Assembly: GCA_027487555.1 (NCBI GenBank) | Contig: JAIYDI010000028.1 | Location: forward strand, 52,507 to 116,506 | Direction: 5' to 3' | DNA from: Hyphomicrobiales bacterium | Lineage (GTDB): Bacteria > Pseudomonadota > Alphaproteobacteria > Rhizobiales > Devosiaceae | Length of the DNA: 64,000 nt | Shown: piece after piece, positions 53,757 through 62,642 of the stretch | Layout: the number at the start of each line of letters is the position of its first letter | Numbering within the stretch: position 1 is the first letter of the stretch | The notes under the pieces: model-generated | Told to the model about the DNA's origin: nothing | Database searches by the model: none | Seen by the model: only the letters and a program-made list of their open reading frames with translations | Position numbers and translations under genes: made by a program

Positions 53757-54233
53757 ATGAAGCGACGGTCACCTCATCCTCTGAGTCGAGGATCGGCCTG
53801 GCGGGTATTCGTTTGCTGGGCAGGGCTCGACGTAAATCCGGACGATGTCCCAGCTGACGAACGCTGGCCGGTTGTCCTGGTTACGGTACCAGTAGTCATT
53901 CGTAGCCGCTATCTGCGGCCCATCCGGACATGGATATTGACACAGTCACCCGCCTGGTTGGTCACGTTGCGCCTGCAGCGCCGAACCCACGACTGGTACC
54001 GAGTGCCGAGCCTGGCCGCGGCCGAGCGGGTCAGGCTCCGGTTCGACTTTTGGCCAATCGAGGTTGGCGACCATGTGCGGATTGTACGCGGCCGGCTGAC
54101 AGCTATTGGCTGCGCCGGCCAGATGTTCTCCGAGATCATCTTCGTGCAGCCGAACGGCGAGCCCGAGCCTGACCCGCATAGTCCAGAGATGTCCAAAGCC
54201 TGGGCTGCGTACTGGGAGTCGAAGGGGCGGTAG
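53757..54233 (+). CDS. Hypothetical protein, divergent to the nuclease
   Basis: 158 residues, basic and Trp/Arg-rich in the first half (WLVTLRLQRRTHDWYRVPSL), then VGDHVRIVRGRLTAIGCAGQ and EIIFVQPNGEPEPDPH. The VRIVRGRL block looks like a small beta-barrel strand pair. No family is recognised. It is transcribed away from the nuclease gene with 243 bp between them, and no transmembrane segment or signal peptide is clear. Confidence 0.55.
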   Translation: MKRRSPHPLSRGSAWRVFVCWAGLDVNPDDVPADERWPVVLVTVPVVIRSRYLRPIRTWILTQSPAWLVTLRLQRRTHDWYRVPSLAAAERVRLRFDFWPIEVGDHVRIVRGRLTAIGCAGQMFSEIIFVQPNGEPEPDPHSPEMSKAWAAYWESKGR

Positions 54234-54401
54234 CGCCGACCGAAGCCCACCGCCGTCGTCACCGAACAGCTTTTGCAGCGCATGGCCCCGTGCCGCTGAC
54301 CGTGAGCGGGTTGTGAAGAACTAGGGCCGCCACTACCCGCAGCCTCGATCACTTTGGCCAATCTGATCGCCGTTGGGTCGTCGTGTGCGAACCTCAGCGC
54401 T

Positions 54402-56570
54402 TCAGACCTGATCCATCAGGCTACTATCCCCCCGCCTGGAAGCGTCCAAGAGGTCCTCGACAGTATCGATCCTGACGGAGTGCACGATTGTTGAAGCGGG
54501 CAACGCCGAAAGGTCGAGCCGTCCAGCGAACCCGTGTGAATACGCGGACCACAAATTGACGAACACCTCCATCGGTAGATGCGGAACTGGGGTGGGGTCC
54601 CAAATGCCTCTCTCGTGGACAAGTCTGTCATCCACGAACCACCTGATGCGATCAGGAAGCCACTCCATGGCATACCGGTGAAATTCCAGCGAAGCATCGA
54701 ATCCAAGGTCAATGGAGACGGGTGTGCCGCGATGCCCATAGTTGAACGCAGCCTGATCATCGCCAGGATTGTAGTAGACGTTCAGCAGTAGCTTGGTCGT
54801 ATCCTTGCCGAGCAGCTCGATGTCGATTTCCTGGCGAGGGAAGTAGCGGTGCAGAAAGAACCCCGTGATCAGTCCCGAGCCCCTCGCCGGCTTGAGGGTG
54901 GCCTCGAAGCGACCGTAGTGGAAGTCTTGTGTGCTCCGAATGGACCCGGCGGTGTAGTCCCGAACAACGGCCGGCGACTTTCTTAAGGTTAGTGCTAGGC
55001 CGGTCTCAACGAGAGACACATTCTGGGGATCGAACATCGCCTTGTTGCCTGGAAATGTGTCCGCCAGAGGATGCCAGAGCCCAGTGTCCAGCTTGCTGAA
55101 ATTTTCCTGCAGGTGCAGCCTAAAGGCACGCTTTGGCTTGATTGGTACCAGCGAGGTCTGACCAACCGCCATCGATCGACGCTTCGCGATCCAAGGCATC
55201 CTGTCTGCTGGCATCTGCCGAGCGGACGGCTCTCTTCTCCAAAAAATCGGCGACGCTGCGAATAGTCCTGGTTCTTGGCCGAGATGCTTCGGAAAGCTGC
55301 TATCGGGTTTCGGTGCACCTAGAAACCCGCAAAGCGACGCCCAGTCAGCTACCTCATCGTCGCCTGCAAGCACTTGGTCGACCGGCAGCATGGCCAACGT
55401 GGCCCCGAACGCACTTCTTGAGGTTTCGCCGGTTATAATGAAGCGTGCGCCGTTTCTTTTTCGTACAAGGTGCGCGAGATCAGCGGGCGAAAATGGCGGG
55501 TTAACATAAGCGTCGAAGTATCGACGGCCGCCGGCAAGCAGGTCCCGACGATCGACGGCGTGCATCATCTCGCTCTCGCCATGACAACGAAAGCCCAACA
55601 TCGAGAGTGCCATAGCCAAACGATCGGCCGCCTGCCCGGGATCGGTCCAAGCGATCACCGTCCGACGCGGAAGACGCGGAACGAACAGGTTTGGCGCTTC
55701 CTTGTTCAGCACGCCAGCGGTCGAAAGGACTGGCAAAATCGAATAAAGATTGTCGGAGCCGCCATCCGGACGTTGCTCAATCAACGATGTAGCGGTGGCG
55801 AAGACGTTGAGCTCAGGAAATCTGAAGTTGATCCACAGGTCGACCGGGCCACGGATCGGCGCTGCCGCCAATAGCTTGCGTGCGCCTTCACGCGAAAGGA
55901 CGTAGCCCGACATCTGCCACAGGCCTCGAACCGGGCGAAAGAGGTTCGGACTCACTTCCTTCTTCAACGCTCCGGAGGCCGCTTCCCTGTGAGACAGGAA
56001 GAGCATGTCCACGGGCTCATCCAATGCTAATAGCTCTCGCCAGGCCATATCGATCGCATCAGGGGCGTCCCCGACAAAGTAAACGTCGTCTTCGAGAACG
56101 AGCGCGAAATCGTCCTCAGAAGAGGCAATCATCTGCCACACGTCGAAATGCGACTTTGCAACCGCCAGTTCGGGGCGGCTCATCCTAATCCTTCTATCTT
56201 CGAGTGAAGGGCCATTTGCCAACAGAGGTTCGGGATCGACATACATCTGGTCGCTAAACGAGTAGACCGGTTCGACCACGCTGGGATGGATCTCGACTGC
56301 AGTCTTGCCGTCGACAGCGGAGAATCTACTTGTCCTACTGAGCAGGGTTTCGCCGTCCGAGCCATGTAGGCGGGAAAGCTCCGCCTGCATGCGGCGCCAT
56401 CGGGGCGTCTGCCTGTCGAGATTGATGACGTGTATCCGCGAGACCTTTGCAGAGTCTTCATCGGACCGCCCGAACATCGAAACCGAACGGGGACCGAGGA
56501 GGTCTCGCCCCCACAACCAGAGTCGAAAGGTCAGGCGACGTAGAAGTGACGCAAACGCGCGATTATTCAA
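54402..56570 (-). CDS. GT25 glycosyltransferase - sulfotransferase-like - GH16 fusion protein
   Basis: 722 residues. Roughly 45-290: GT25/LPS-type glycosyltransferase, with RIHVINLDRQTPRWRRM, ALVLEDDVYFVG (DxD-type) and MSGYVLSREGARKLL. Roughly 300-450: VIAWTDPGQAADRLAMALSM and RFIITGETSRSAF, reminiscent of a sulfotransferase-like domain. Roughly 490-715: GH16 with the catalytic motif EIDIELLG and RWFVDDRLVHERG. It could build and remodel a cell-surface beta-glucan or LPS. The start is a TTG with GGAGGAGG upstream. It is unusual cargo for a transposon. Confidence 0.82.
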   Translation of the reverse strand: MNNRAFASLLRRLTFRLWLWGRDLLGPRSVSMFGRSDEDSAKVSRIHVINLDRQTPRWRRMQAELSRLHGSDGETLLSRTSRFSAVDGKTAVEIHPSVVEPVYSFSDQMYVDPEPLLANGPSLEDRRIRMSRPELAVAKSHFDVWQMIASSEDDFALVLEDDVYFVGDAPDAIDMAWRELLALDEPVDMLFLSHREAASGALKKEVSPNLFRPVRGLWQMSGYVLSREGARKLLAAAPIRGPVDLWINFRFPELNVFATATSLIEQRPDGGSDNLYSILPVLSTAGVLNKEAPNLFVPRLPRRTVIAWTDPGQAADRLAMALSMLGFRCHGESEMMHAVDRRDLLAGGRRYFDAYVNPPFSPADLAHLVRKRNGARFIITGETSRSAFGATLAMLPVDQVLAGDDEVADWASLCGFLGAPKPDSSFPKHLGQEPGLFAASPIFWRREPSARQMPADRMPWIAKRRSMAVGQTSLVPIKPKRAFRLHLQENFSKLDTGLWHPLADTFPGNKAMFDPQNVSLVETGLALTLRKSPAVVRDYTAGSIRSTQDFHYGRFEATLKPARGSGLITGFFLHRYFPRQEIDIELLGKDTTKLLLNVYYNPGDDQAAFNYGHRGTPVSIDLGFDASLEFHRYAMEWLPDRIRWFVDDRLVHERGIWDPTPVPHLPMEVFVNLWSAYSHGFAGRLDLSALPASTIVHSVRIDTVEDLLDASRRGDSSLMDQV

Positions 56571-56734
56571 ATGCCTCCTCCGTAGTCACGCTAGTCGCAC
56601 AAGACCTTGGACAGGGATGTCCATGGTCTTGTGTTTGAATATATGGAGGATTGTGGGGATCCTCTGGAATTACAAGGGGCGGCGGATCAGGCAACCCCGA
56701 AGAGAGGCTAGAACAACCGGCCTTGTCGATCGCC

Positions 56735-57358
56735 TCAACAGATAAACTGGTCACCCGGAACGTCCCAGAGCTTGATGCCCAACGAGCAGATCTCGCCCTG
56801 ATCAAGCCAGTACATGTCGTCGGATGGCGTCGAGAAGTTGAGGATCAGAACCTCCAGTGGCGCGTCCACCTCGCGGCCATAGGCCAAGACGTGCGATACC
56901 ACCCTCTGCGTCTCGTTCTCGTCCTGCAGCGGGGCATCTGGCGAACGGAAAGCGTGAAAACCCAGGTAGCTGTTCGAAGAGCTTGATCGCCATGGCCGAC
57001 CCTGATTGTCACGACCCCCTAGGAAGGCCAGGGCACAAGCGCTCGCGCAGATCTCCCCGCCTTCCACGATGGTCTTTATACGGTTCTCCTTGAAGAACAT
57101 GCCTAGTCGCATGCCCTCATAGAGAGAGCCCCCAGGGCTAGCCAGGTAGATGGCGACGGTCTTCCGAATCTCCGCCGACGCGAGGAAGCCGGAGAGGCGC
57201 TCGACGTCGCCGTCCTCTATGTCGCCCACCGCCAGGATGGCCGTCACCGCCGGCATGCTGCTGGCGTTGGGGTGGGTGGTGAATTCCATCGCACCGGATC
57301 GGCCTACTATCCCGGCGGCGAGCACGCAGATCGCCCATACGACAGCGCGGTTGATCAT
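56735..57358 (-). CDS. Exported ClpP-like protein (COG3904 type)
   Basis: 207 residues with a leader (VVWAICVLAAGIVGRSGA) and the ClpP/crotonase-like elements IYLASPGGSLYEGMRLGMFF and EICASACALAFLGGRD, in which the Ser of CASAC is the likely nucleophile. Such proteins are annotated as periplasmic serine-protease-like and have no established substrate. It lies 18 bp downstream of the YccF gene on the same strand, so the two are probably cotranscribed. Confidence 0.8.
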   Translation of the reverse strand: MINRAVVWAICVLAAGIVGRSGAMEFTTHPNASSMPAVTAILAVGDIEDGDVERLSGFLASAEIRKTVAIYLASPGGSLYEGMRLGMFFKENRIKTIVEGGEICASACALAFLGGRDNQGRPWRSSSSNSYLGFHAFRSPDAPLQDENETQRVVSHVLAYGREVDAPLEVLILNFSTPSDDMYWLDQGEICSLGIKLWDVPGDQFIC

Positions 57359-57376
57359 GATCTTGGTTCTCCAGCG

Positions 57377-57856
57377 TCAAGCCAGCGCCCGACCGCGGTA
57401 TTTGTCCATCTTGGCCTGGGCGGCGTCCTGGCGCGCCAATGTGGCCAGCTCGATAGTCACCACGCGCCGTCCCACTGGCCAAAGCGAGATACCGGCAAGC
57501 TTGAAGGCCTGTAGGCCGAACGGAATGCCGATGATGGTGATGCAGCAGAGGATGCCGGCGACCAGGTAGGACAGAAACAGCAGGATGCCGAACGTCAGAG
57601 CCCAGATGACGTTGACGACAAAGCCGATCATTCCGGTGGTCGCCGTTCCGAGGGTGACGCCCTTCCCATCGAGCTCCCGGACGTGAACAACCTCGCGCCC
57701 AAACGGCCATGCGGAGAGGGAGGCCATCTGCAGGGCGGCGATGGTCAGCGGAATGCCGATGATCGACAGCGCGAAGACGGCAGCTCCGACCAGCCAAAAG
57801 AGCGCCGTGTACCAACCGCCAAGAACGAACCAGATGACGTTACCAGCAAAACGCAT
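57377..57856 (-). CDS. yccF: YccF domain inner-membrane protein
   Basis: 159 residues built of two similar halves, each with a hydrophobic stretch and a W-P-F/V-G-R signature: IIGIPLTIAALQMASLSAWP with FGREVV, and IIGIPFGLQAFKLAGISLWP with VGRRVV. That is the YccF (DUF307) duplication. The role is unknown. The ATG at 57856 has GGGGGAT upstream. It is upstream of the ClpP-like gene in the same direction. Confidence 0.87.
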   Translation of the reverse strand: MRFAGNVIWFVLGGWYTALFWLVGAAVFALSIIGIPLTIAALQMASLSAWPFGREVVHVRELDGKGVTLGTATTGMIGFVVNVIWALTFGILLFLSYLVAGILCCITIIGIPFGLQAFKLAGISLWPVGRRVVTIELATLARQDAAQAKMDKYRGRALA

Positions 57857-58040
57857 TAAATCCCCCGAACTTGACTGAACGCTCTGACTGAAAGGCGTTG
57901 TGCCTAAGCATCGGGGGTATCCAGACGAGGCGCAAGAGGATCCTATTATTTTGGTCAGCTGCCGTGCGGGGCTATTGTTTGTTGCTCTCTCGCCGACGGC
58001 GTAGAATTCGAGAATACCGATTCGAAAATAAGAGCCAGAA

Positions 58041-58181
58041 TTGGCAGACAAAGGCAAACCCATACCGCCGCCCAAGCCTTCCCCCCTCCCAGGTAACGGC
58101 GTCAACAATCGAGGTGGTCAATCATCGACAACCAGGACAACAGACTACGCTCCGCCCCCTCCGCCGCCTCGGAAGAAATAG
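58041..58181 (+). CDS. Small proline-rich ORF overlapping the SLATT reading frame
   Basis: 46 residues from a TTG at 58041 (AAGAG 6-10 bp before), very proline-rich at both ends: KGKPIPPPKPSPLPGNG and TTDYAPPPPPPRKK. A TAA lies 12 bases upstream in frame, so it cannot start much earlier. Its 3' half overlaps, one base out of frame, the open upstream part of the SLATT gene. Either it is a leader/partner peptide or it is the true N terminus of the SLATT protein joined by a frameshift. No independent family is recognised. Confidence 0.5.
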   Translation: MADKGKPIPPPKPSPLPGNGVNNRGGQSSTTRTTDYAPPPPPPRKK

Positions 58182-58252
58182 GCGATTGGAACGAAGGACC
58201 GTTCTATGCGGCCGCCTTCGCCGTCGGTCGCATTCGTCGCTATCACAACAAG

Positions 58253-58747
58253 ATGCACAGCTTTTACCGAACTTGGCATGATGTTGTCATGGCTGCGAAT
58301 GCAGTCTCTGGTGCGGCTGCTTTCGTCGCGGTGATTGGACAGTGGACGGTTTTCGCATCGATCCTGACAGCGGGGATAGCAGTAGCGTCGGCAGTGGAGA
58401 CTGCGCTCAAGCCGTCAGAAAAGGCGCGACTGCATGGCGACTTAGGGCGCCGGTTCACGGGGCTGGCGGCGGAGATAGCAACCATGTCGGCCACGAAGAA
58501 GAATCTCGATAAGGTTGTCGCATCCCGCCTGAAGATTGAGATGGATGAGCTCCCAGAGCGGCGGCTTGTGGACTTGCTCTGCTACAATGAAGAGGCGCGT
58601 GCTCGTGGCATAGGCCAAGAGCATTTCTGGCCACTATCGGGTCTGCAGCGGACGCTAGGTTACTGCCTGACCTTTGACTTGAAACGGCTGGATGACTGGC
58701 ACGACGCTCGCGGCAGTACGCAGAACGACGCCACCGACGATCAGTGA
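58253..58747 (+). CDS. SLATT domain two-TM protein (putative defence effector)
   Basis: 164 residues from the only normal start (ATG 58253). Two adjacent hydrophobic segments (AANAVSGAAAFVAVIGQW and ASILTAGIAVASAVETAL, residues 14-50) are followed by a helical cytoplasmic part with GDLGRRFTGLAAEIATMSAT; this is the SLATT pattern of membrane-associating effectors. The same frame is open and protein-like from 58097 (NEGPFYAAAFAVGRIRRYHN just before the ATG), yet holds no ATG, GTG or TTG. SLATT proteins are thought to permeabilise membranes in nucleotide-sensing defence systems. SIR2 follows at 49 bp. Confidence 0.75.
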   Translation: MHSFYRTWHDVVMAANAVSGAAAFVAVIGQWTVFASILTAGIAVASAVETALKPSEKARLHGDLGRRFTGLAAEIATMSATKKNLDKVVASRLKIEMDELPERRLVDLLCYNEEARARGIGQEHFWPLSGLQRTLGYCLTFDLKRLDDWHDARGSTQNDATDDQ

Positions 58748-58796
58748 AAGTCAGACTAAACTAAGTAGCAAATGTTTCGCATTTGGGGATTTGGCG

Positions 58797-61700
58797 GTGC
58801 GTTTTACCGAGAATGGTCCCGATGTTCCTGACGACCTGCTCGTCGCTAGAGACCAAGGCAATGTCCTGTTCTTCTGCGGCGCTGGAGTTTCGCGTCACAA
58901 GGCAGGCCTATCAGATTTCCTGAAGCTGGCTGGCGACGTCATGGACGATCTAGGGTCTTTGACCGGCAGCCAGGCGAGGCGTCTTTATGATGCTGCGAAC
59001 ACCCAGCTGCCTTCTGGAGGCAAATCCTACGTTCCAGTCGACAGAATGTTCAGTTCACTGGACCTTGAGTTCGATCCGAGAGAGGTCAGGGACGCGGTTG
59101 CGCGAGCTCTGAAGCCGGCCCAAGGCGTCGACTTGGAAGCGCATCGGACGATGATAGACCTGTCTCGAGGCGCTGATGGAAGGCCGCGGCTCATCACAAC
59201 CAATTTCGACCGGCTGTTCGAAGCTTGCGATCCGCAGTTGAAATCATCCGGACCACCGCACTTGCCTATCCCCGAACGCGCTGCGGACTTCGAGGGCATC
59301 ATCCATATCCACGGTCGAACCAACGAGGACTACAGCGGTATTTCCGCCGATGACGTGGTTCTGTCGAGCAGTGATTTTGGCAAGGCCTATCTGTCGGACG
59401 GCTGGGCGACCCACTATATCCGGCGGCTTATGAACCGCTTCAAGATCGTGTTTGTGGGTTATTCCGCAGACGATCCACCGGTCCAGTACCTGCTCGAGGC
59501 GTTGCGTGAAGAGCAGTCCCCTGTGACGAACATCTACGCCTTCCAGTCGGGTGATGAGATCGATGCACGGGAGCAATGGGTTCAGAAGGGGGTATTCCCA
59601 ATCGCCTTCGGGAACGACTTCGGCAACCTATGGGGCACACTCGGGGCATGGGCCGCGAGAGCAAGGGACGTCGATGGGTGGTATCAGGACACAATCAATC
59701 AAGCGGCCGCCGGACCATCAGGCGCATCGCTCTTCTTTAGGGGTCGCATCGCGCACCTAGCCTCTACGACCGAAGGGATGGCGAAGCTAACTAGGCTGAA
59801 GCCGGCGATTCCTTCGACGTGGCTTTACACCTTCGATCCGCGCGTCCGCTACCTCGAACCTCGGCGGGAAGATATCTACAATCCAGGCAGCCCTCTCTTT
59901 GATCCCTTCGACCACTTCGGTCTCGATCGCGACGTTGCTCCGCCCCCATGGAGAGACGATGACCACTTCCAAAGGCGGGAGGTTCCCGACAACGCCTGGA
60001 GTGCGTTTGAGGCTACCCGCCGGGATCTTGGCGCCACCACGGAGAGGGAGATCGGCACAGTTCTCGGCCACGGAGCAATGGCACAACGCCAGTGGATGCT
60101 TGGTCTCATGGCGCTTACCAGGCTCGAGGAAGCGCCAGCTCTTTGGTGGGCGGCTGGTCAGCGAAACGTACACCCCAGCTTGCTTCAGGTGCTCGAGAAC
60201 GAACTGCGCTACCGACATCGGCCGGACGACGCAAAGTTCGGCAAGTACTGGCGCTACCTTCTCCAGTCCTGGAAGAGGAGACCTGGCGAGCCTGACCAGG
60301 CCGCCTTGGAGATTGGGCGTCGAGCGAAAAAAGAGGGCTGGTCACCGGCACTTATACGTGAGGCCGTTGCACTGTCTTGGCCAACCATCACCGTCGGCCG
60401 GCGCTATAGTGCCGTTCCGCCGTTAGAGATCGGCGCAGACCCATCAACCTTTATGTCCCTCGACGTTGACTACCCGAAAATTCATCGGGCTTTCGACTTC
60501 GACGAGCCAAGCCTCCCATTGGTTGTAGCGGTCTGGCGCGCTCTGCTTGTAGAAGCCGAGCAAATGGAGGTCGAGATTGATGCCTACCTTAGTCTGGACA
60601 CGACGCGGCCTGATGATGGTCAGCGTCTAGGGGAAGACCAGTACGGGCTGACGGGGCCTTTGGTGACCTTTACTCATCTCATGGAGAGGTTCGCTCGCTC
60701 CAATCCAGCAGCCGCGGCTATGGAGGCCAGGACTTGGTCGCAGCACCCGGGCTTGGTTTTCGAGCGGCTCACGATTTGGGCGGCCGGCCGGGCTGACCTT
60801 ACGACGATCGAAGAGGCCGGGGACGTCTTTGCGAACATGAAGGACAACACCTTCTGGTCGGACGAGCACGAACGCGACCTCTATTGCGCCATCCGAGACC
60901 GATGGCCTGACCTGTCCGAGGCGGCCAAGCGATCCGTAGAGACGCGTCTGCTGAAATCGTCGATCCCCTATCTGGAAGGCTCGGATGTCAACGACGCTGC
61001 TGCTCGAGGTGCGACTGCGCGACTCAGCGCCATCCAGTGGTTCGTCGACCATGGCGTGACCTTTAGTTTCGACGTGACCGGGGAGAAGGCTAGGCTTCGG
61101 GAGTTAGCCCCGAACTGGACCGAAGAGTCCACCGAGTGGACTGCACAGCCACGCACCAGCGGTGTGTATTCCATCCACACAGACACCGATGCCAATGGCA
61201 TCCTCGACATACCACCCGATCAGCTATTGCCCATCCAAACCCCAAAGCGTGGGTTGAGGGATAGGGTCGAGCACGATCCATTTGCTGGTTACTCCGCGAC
61301 CAGACCGGAAAAAGCTGTCGAAGCGTTGCGCAGTGGGATGGCGCGAAATGTCGAGAACATATGGTCGTGGTGGTCGACGTTCTTGAGGTCAACACGGGAG
61401 ATCGAGACAAGCTCGGAACTGGATGCGCAGGTCGTCACCTTGCTGGTCTCGTTCTCTACGGACGACTTGGCGAAGCTCTGGCACCCGCTGGTGGATTGGT
61501 TCGCTCACCGGGCGACCGCGTTCGAAGAACGTGGAGGAGGCCTGTTCGATCTCGTATGGGACAAGGTAGTCGAGACCGCAGTAGTCCAACCCTCGGGGTA
61601 CCAACAAAAGCCAAGACGGGACTGGTCATTCGAGGCACTCAACTCGGTAGTCGGGCGGCTGACGCTGGCTTTGCTAGAGATCAAGTTGCCGAAGGACCCA

Positions 61701-62525
61701 CCAGGCGTGCCAGCGGCGTGGCTCGCTCGCCTGACTAAACTCCTTCATCTTCCCGGAGATCACGCGAGACACGCCCTTTATCTGATTGCCCGACAATCCG
61801 GGTGGTTCCACCACTGGCAGCCTGCTTGGTGGGATGCAGAACTTCTGCCCAAGTCTGCAGACCAGGGGGCTGACGGCGATGCCTTCTGGTCCGGGTTCGC
61901 TGGGTTGCAGCGCGCGCCGGATCCGATCCTGTTCGGGAAGGTAAAGGCCGATTTGGCTCAGAGAGTTCGGAAGGGCGAGCGAGAGGAACGCAGCCTCATT
62001 GCGCATATGCTGAACGCCTGGGGGCGCCCTGGAGCCGATCAGCAAGTCTCCAGCACAGAACTGCGAGACATTCTAGTTCTGGGTGACGACGAAGTGCGGC
62101 AGGCAATGCTGCAAAATCTCAGCAATTGGGCATCACAAGATCAGCAATGGGCGGATCTGGTGATCCCATTCCTGACGACCGTTTGGCCGAAGCAGCGGAC
62201 CGCCAAAACACCGCAGATGTCGTCGGCACTCTTTTTGTTCGCCTCGACCCTTCCCAAGCAGTTTGCTTCCATCATCGAGCTCGTCACCCCGCGCTTGGTG
62301 CCCCTGTCGCGCGGGCACAACATTCAACTGCAATGCGAAGTGACCAAGCTCGATGCAGCCGGCGTAGAGGCTTTGCTGGTTGCGCTTGAGAGACTCCTTC
62401 CAGATGATCGATTTGAGTGGCCGTTTGGGGCCAAGCACCTTGTCGACGCAATGGTCAAAGCTGGAGTCGCTCAAGGGGGTCGCTTCGAAGAGCTAAGGCG
62501 GCGCTCCGACGAAAGAGACTTCTAG
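58797..62525 (+). CDS. Large SIR2 family protein (defence-associated sirtuin, DUF4020-like C terminus)
   Basis: 1242 residues. The N-terminal 250 form a SIR2 fold: NVLFFCGAGVSRHKAG (NAD loop), RLITTNFDRLFEACDP, IIHIHGRTNEDYSG, VLSSSDFGKAYLSDGWATHY and FVGYSADDPPVQYLLEAL. About 1000 mostly helical residues follow, which I tentatively match to the DUF4020-type C terminus of long SIR2 proteins. Such proteins deplete NAD on phage infection. I chose the GTG at 58797 (GGGGAT upstream), 49 bp after the SLATT stop; the frame is open back to 58692. The stop is 87 bp before the right terminal repeat. Confidence 0.82.
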   Translation: MRFTENGPDVPDDLLVARDQGNVLFFCGAGVSRHKAGLSDFLKLAGDVMDDLGSLTGSQARRLYDAANTQLPSGGKSYVPVDRMFSSLDLEFDPREVRDAVARALKPAQGVDLEAHRTMIDLSRGADGRPRLITTNFDRLFEACDPQLKSSGPPHLPIPERAADFEGIIHIHGRTNEDYSGISADDVVLSSSDFGKAYLSDGWATHYIRRLMNRFKIVFVGYSADDPPVQYLLEALREEQSPVTNIYAFQSGDEIDAREQWVQKGVFPIAFGNDFGNLWGTLGAWAARARDVDGWYQDTINQAAAGPSGASLFFRGRIAHLASTTEGMAKLTRLKPAIPSTWLYTFDPRVRYLEPRREDIYNPGSPLFDPFDHFGLDRDVAPPPWRDDDHFQRREVPDNAWSAFEATRRDLGATTEREIGTVLGHGAMAQRQWMLGLMALTRLEEAPALWWAAGQRNVHPSLLQVLENELRYRHRPDDAKFGKYWRYLLQSWKRRPGEPDQAALEIGRRAKKEGWSPALIREAVALSWPTITVGRRYSAVPPLEIGADPSTFMSLDVDYPKIHRAFDFDEPSLPLVVAVWRALLVEAEQMEVEIDAYLSLDTTRPDDGQRLGEDQYGLTGPLVTFTHLMERFARSNPAAAAMEARTWSQHPGLVFERLTIWAAGRADLTTIEEAGDVFANMKDNTFWSDEHERDLYCAIRDRWPDLSEAAKRSVETRLLKSSIPYLEGSDVNDAAARGATARLSAIQWFVDHGVTFSFDVTGEKARLRELAPNWTEESTEWTAQPRTSGVYSIHTDTDANGILDIPPDQLLPIQTPKRGLRDRVEHDPFAGYSATRPEKAVEALRSGMARNVENIWSWWSTFLRSTREIETSSELDAQVVTLLVSFSTDDLAKLWHPLVDWFAHRATAFEERGGGLFDLVWDKVVETAVVQPSGYQQKPRRDWSFEALNSVVGRLTLALLEIKLPKDPPGVPAAWLARLTKLLHLPGDHARHALYLIARQSGWFHHWQPAWWDAELLPKSADQGADGDAFWSGFAGLQRAPDPILFGKVKADLAQRVRKGEREERSLIAHMLNAWGRPGADQQVSSTELRDILVLGDDEVRQAMLQNLSNWASQDQQWADLVIPFLTTVWPKQRTAKTPQMSSALFLFASTLPKQFASIIELVTPRLVPLSRGHNIQLQCEVTKLDAAGVEALLVALERLLPDDRFEWPFGAKHLVDAMVKAGVAQGGRFEELRRRSDERDF

Positions 62526-62587
62526 GGTCGCCCAAAGTGGCCTTGGTACGACACGACGCTGATACGGGATCAGGTGAGGGATTTGGT

Positions 62588-62605
62588 CGGATGAATTTCA
62601 CGGAT
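62588..62605 (-). repeat. Right subterminal ATCCG repeats (putative TnsB sites)
   Basis: CGGAT at 62588-62592 and 62601-62605 (the latter as TTCACGGAT, the complement of ATCCGTGAA). They read ATCCG inward from the right end, like the left-end sites. There are fewer copies here than on the left. Confidence 0.6.
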
Positions 62606-62612
62606 ATTCCAA

Positions 62613-62642
62613 CCAAGTCGTAGATTATCGCGGATGCCTACA
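62613..62642 (-). repeat. Right terminal inverted repeat (30 bp)
   Basis: It ends GGATGCCTACA and is the exact reverse complement of 39210-39239. The next inward base pair differs, so the repeat is 30 bp. Confidence 0.97.

Larger units (their letters stand above)
39210..62642. mobile_element. Complete Tn7-like transposon, 23,433 bp, with defence cargo
   Basis: It is bounded by perfect 30-bp inverted repeats (39210-39239 and 62613-62642) starting TGTAGG and flanked by the 5-bp direct repeat CAAAC. Transposition genes tnsA, tnsB, tnsC and tniQ are at the left end on the minus strand. The cargo includes Hachiman, a SIR2 protein with a SLATT protein, an AAA/M41 protease, a nuclease and a GT25/GH16 fusion. 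No tnsD-like second target selector, tnsE or cas gene is seen. Identical repeats and an intact duplication indicate a fairly recent insertion. Confidence 0.95.

Noticed and set aside
58171..58181. Slippery heptamer at AAGAAATAG as a clear frameshift signal.
   Set aside because: The bases do not allow full re-pairing of both tRNAs in the -1 frame, so it is not a canonical site; the frameshift idea is kept only as a hypothesis.
39210..62642. A CRISPR-associated transposon or one with an extra TnsD.
   Set aside because: No Cascade, Cas12k or repeat-spacer array and only one TniQ-family gene are visible.
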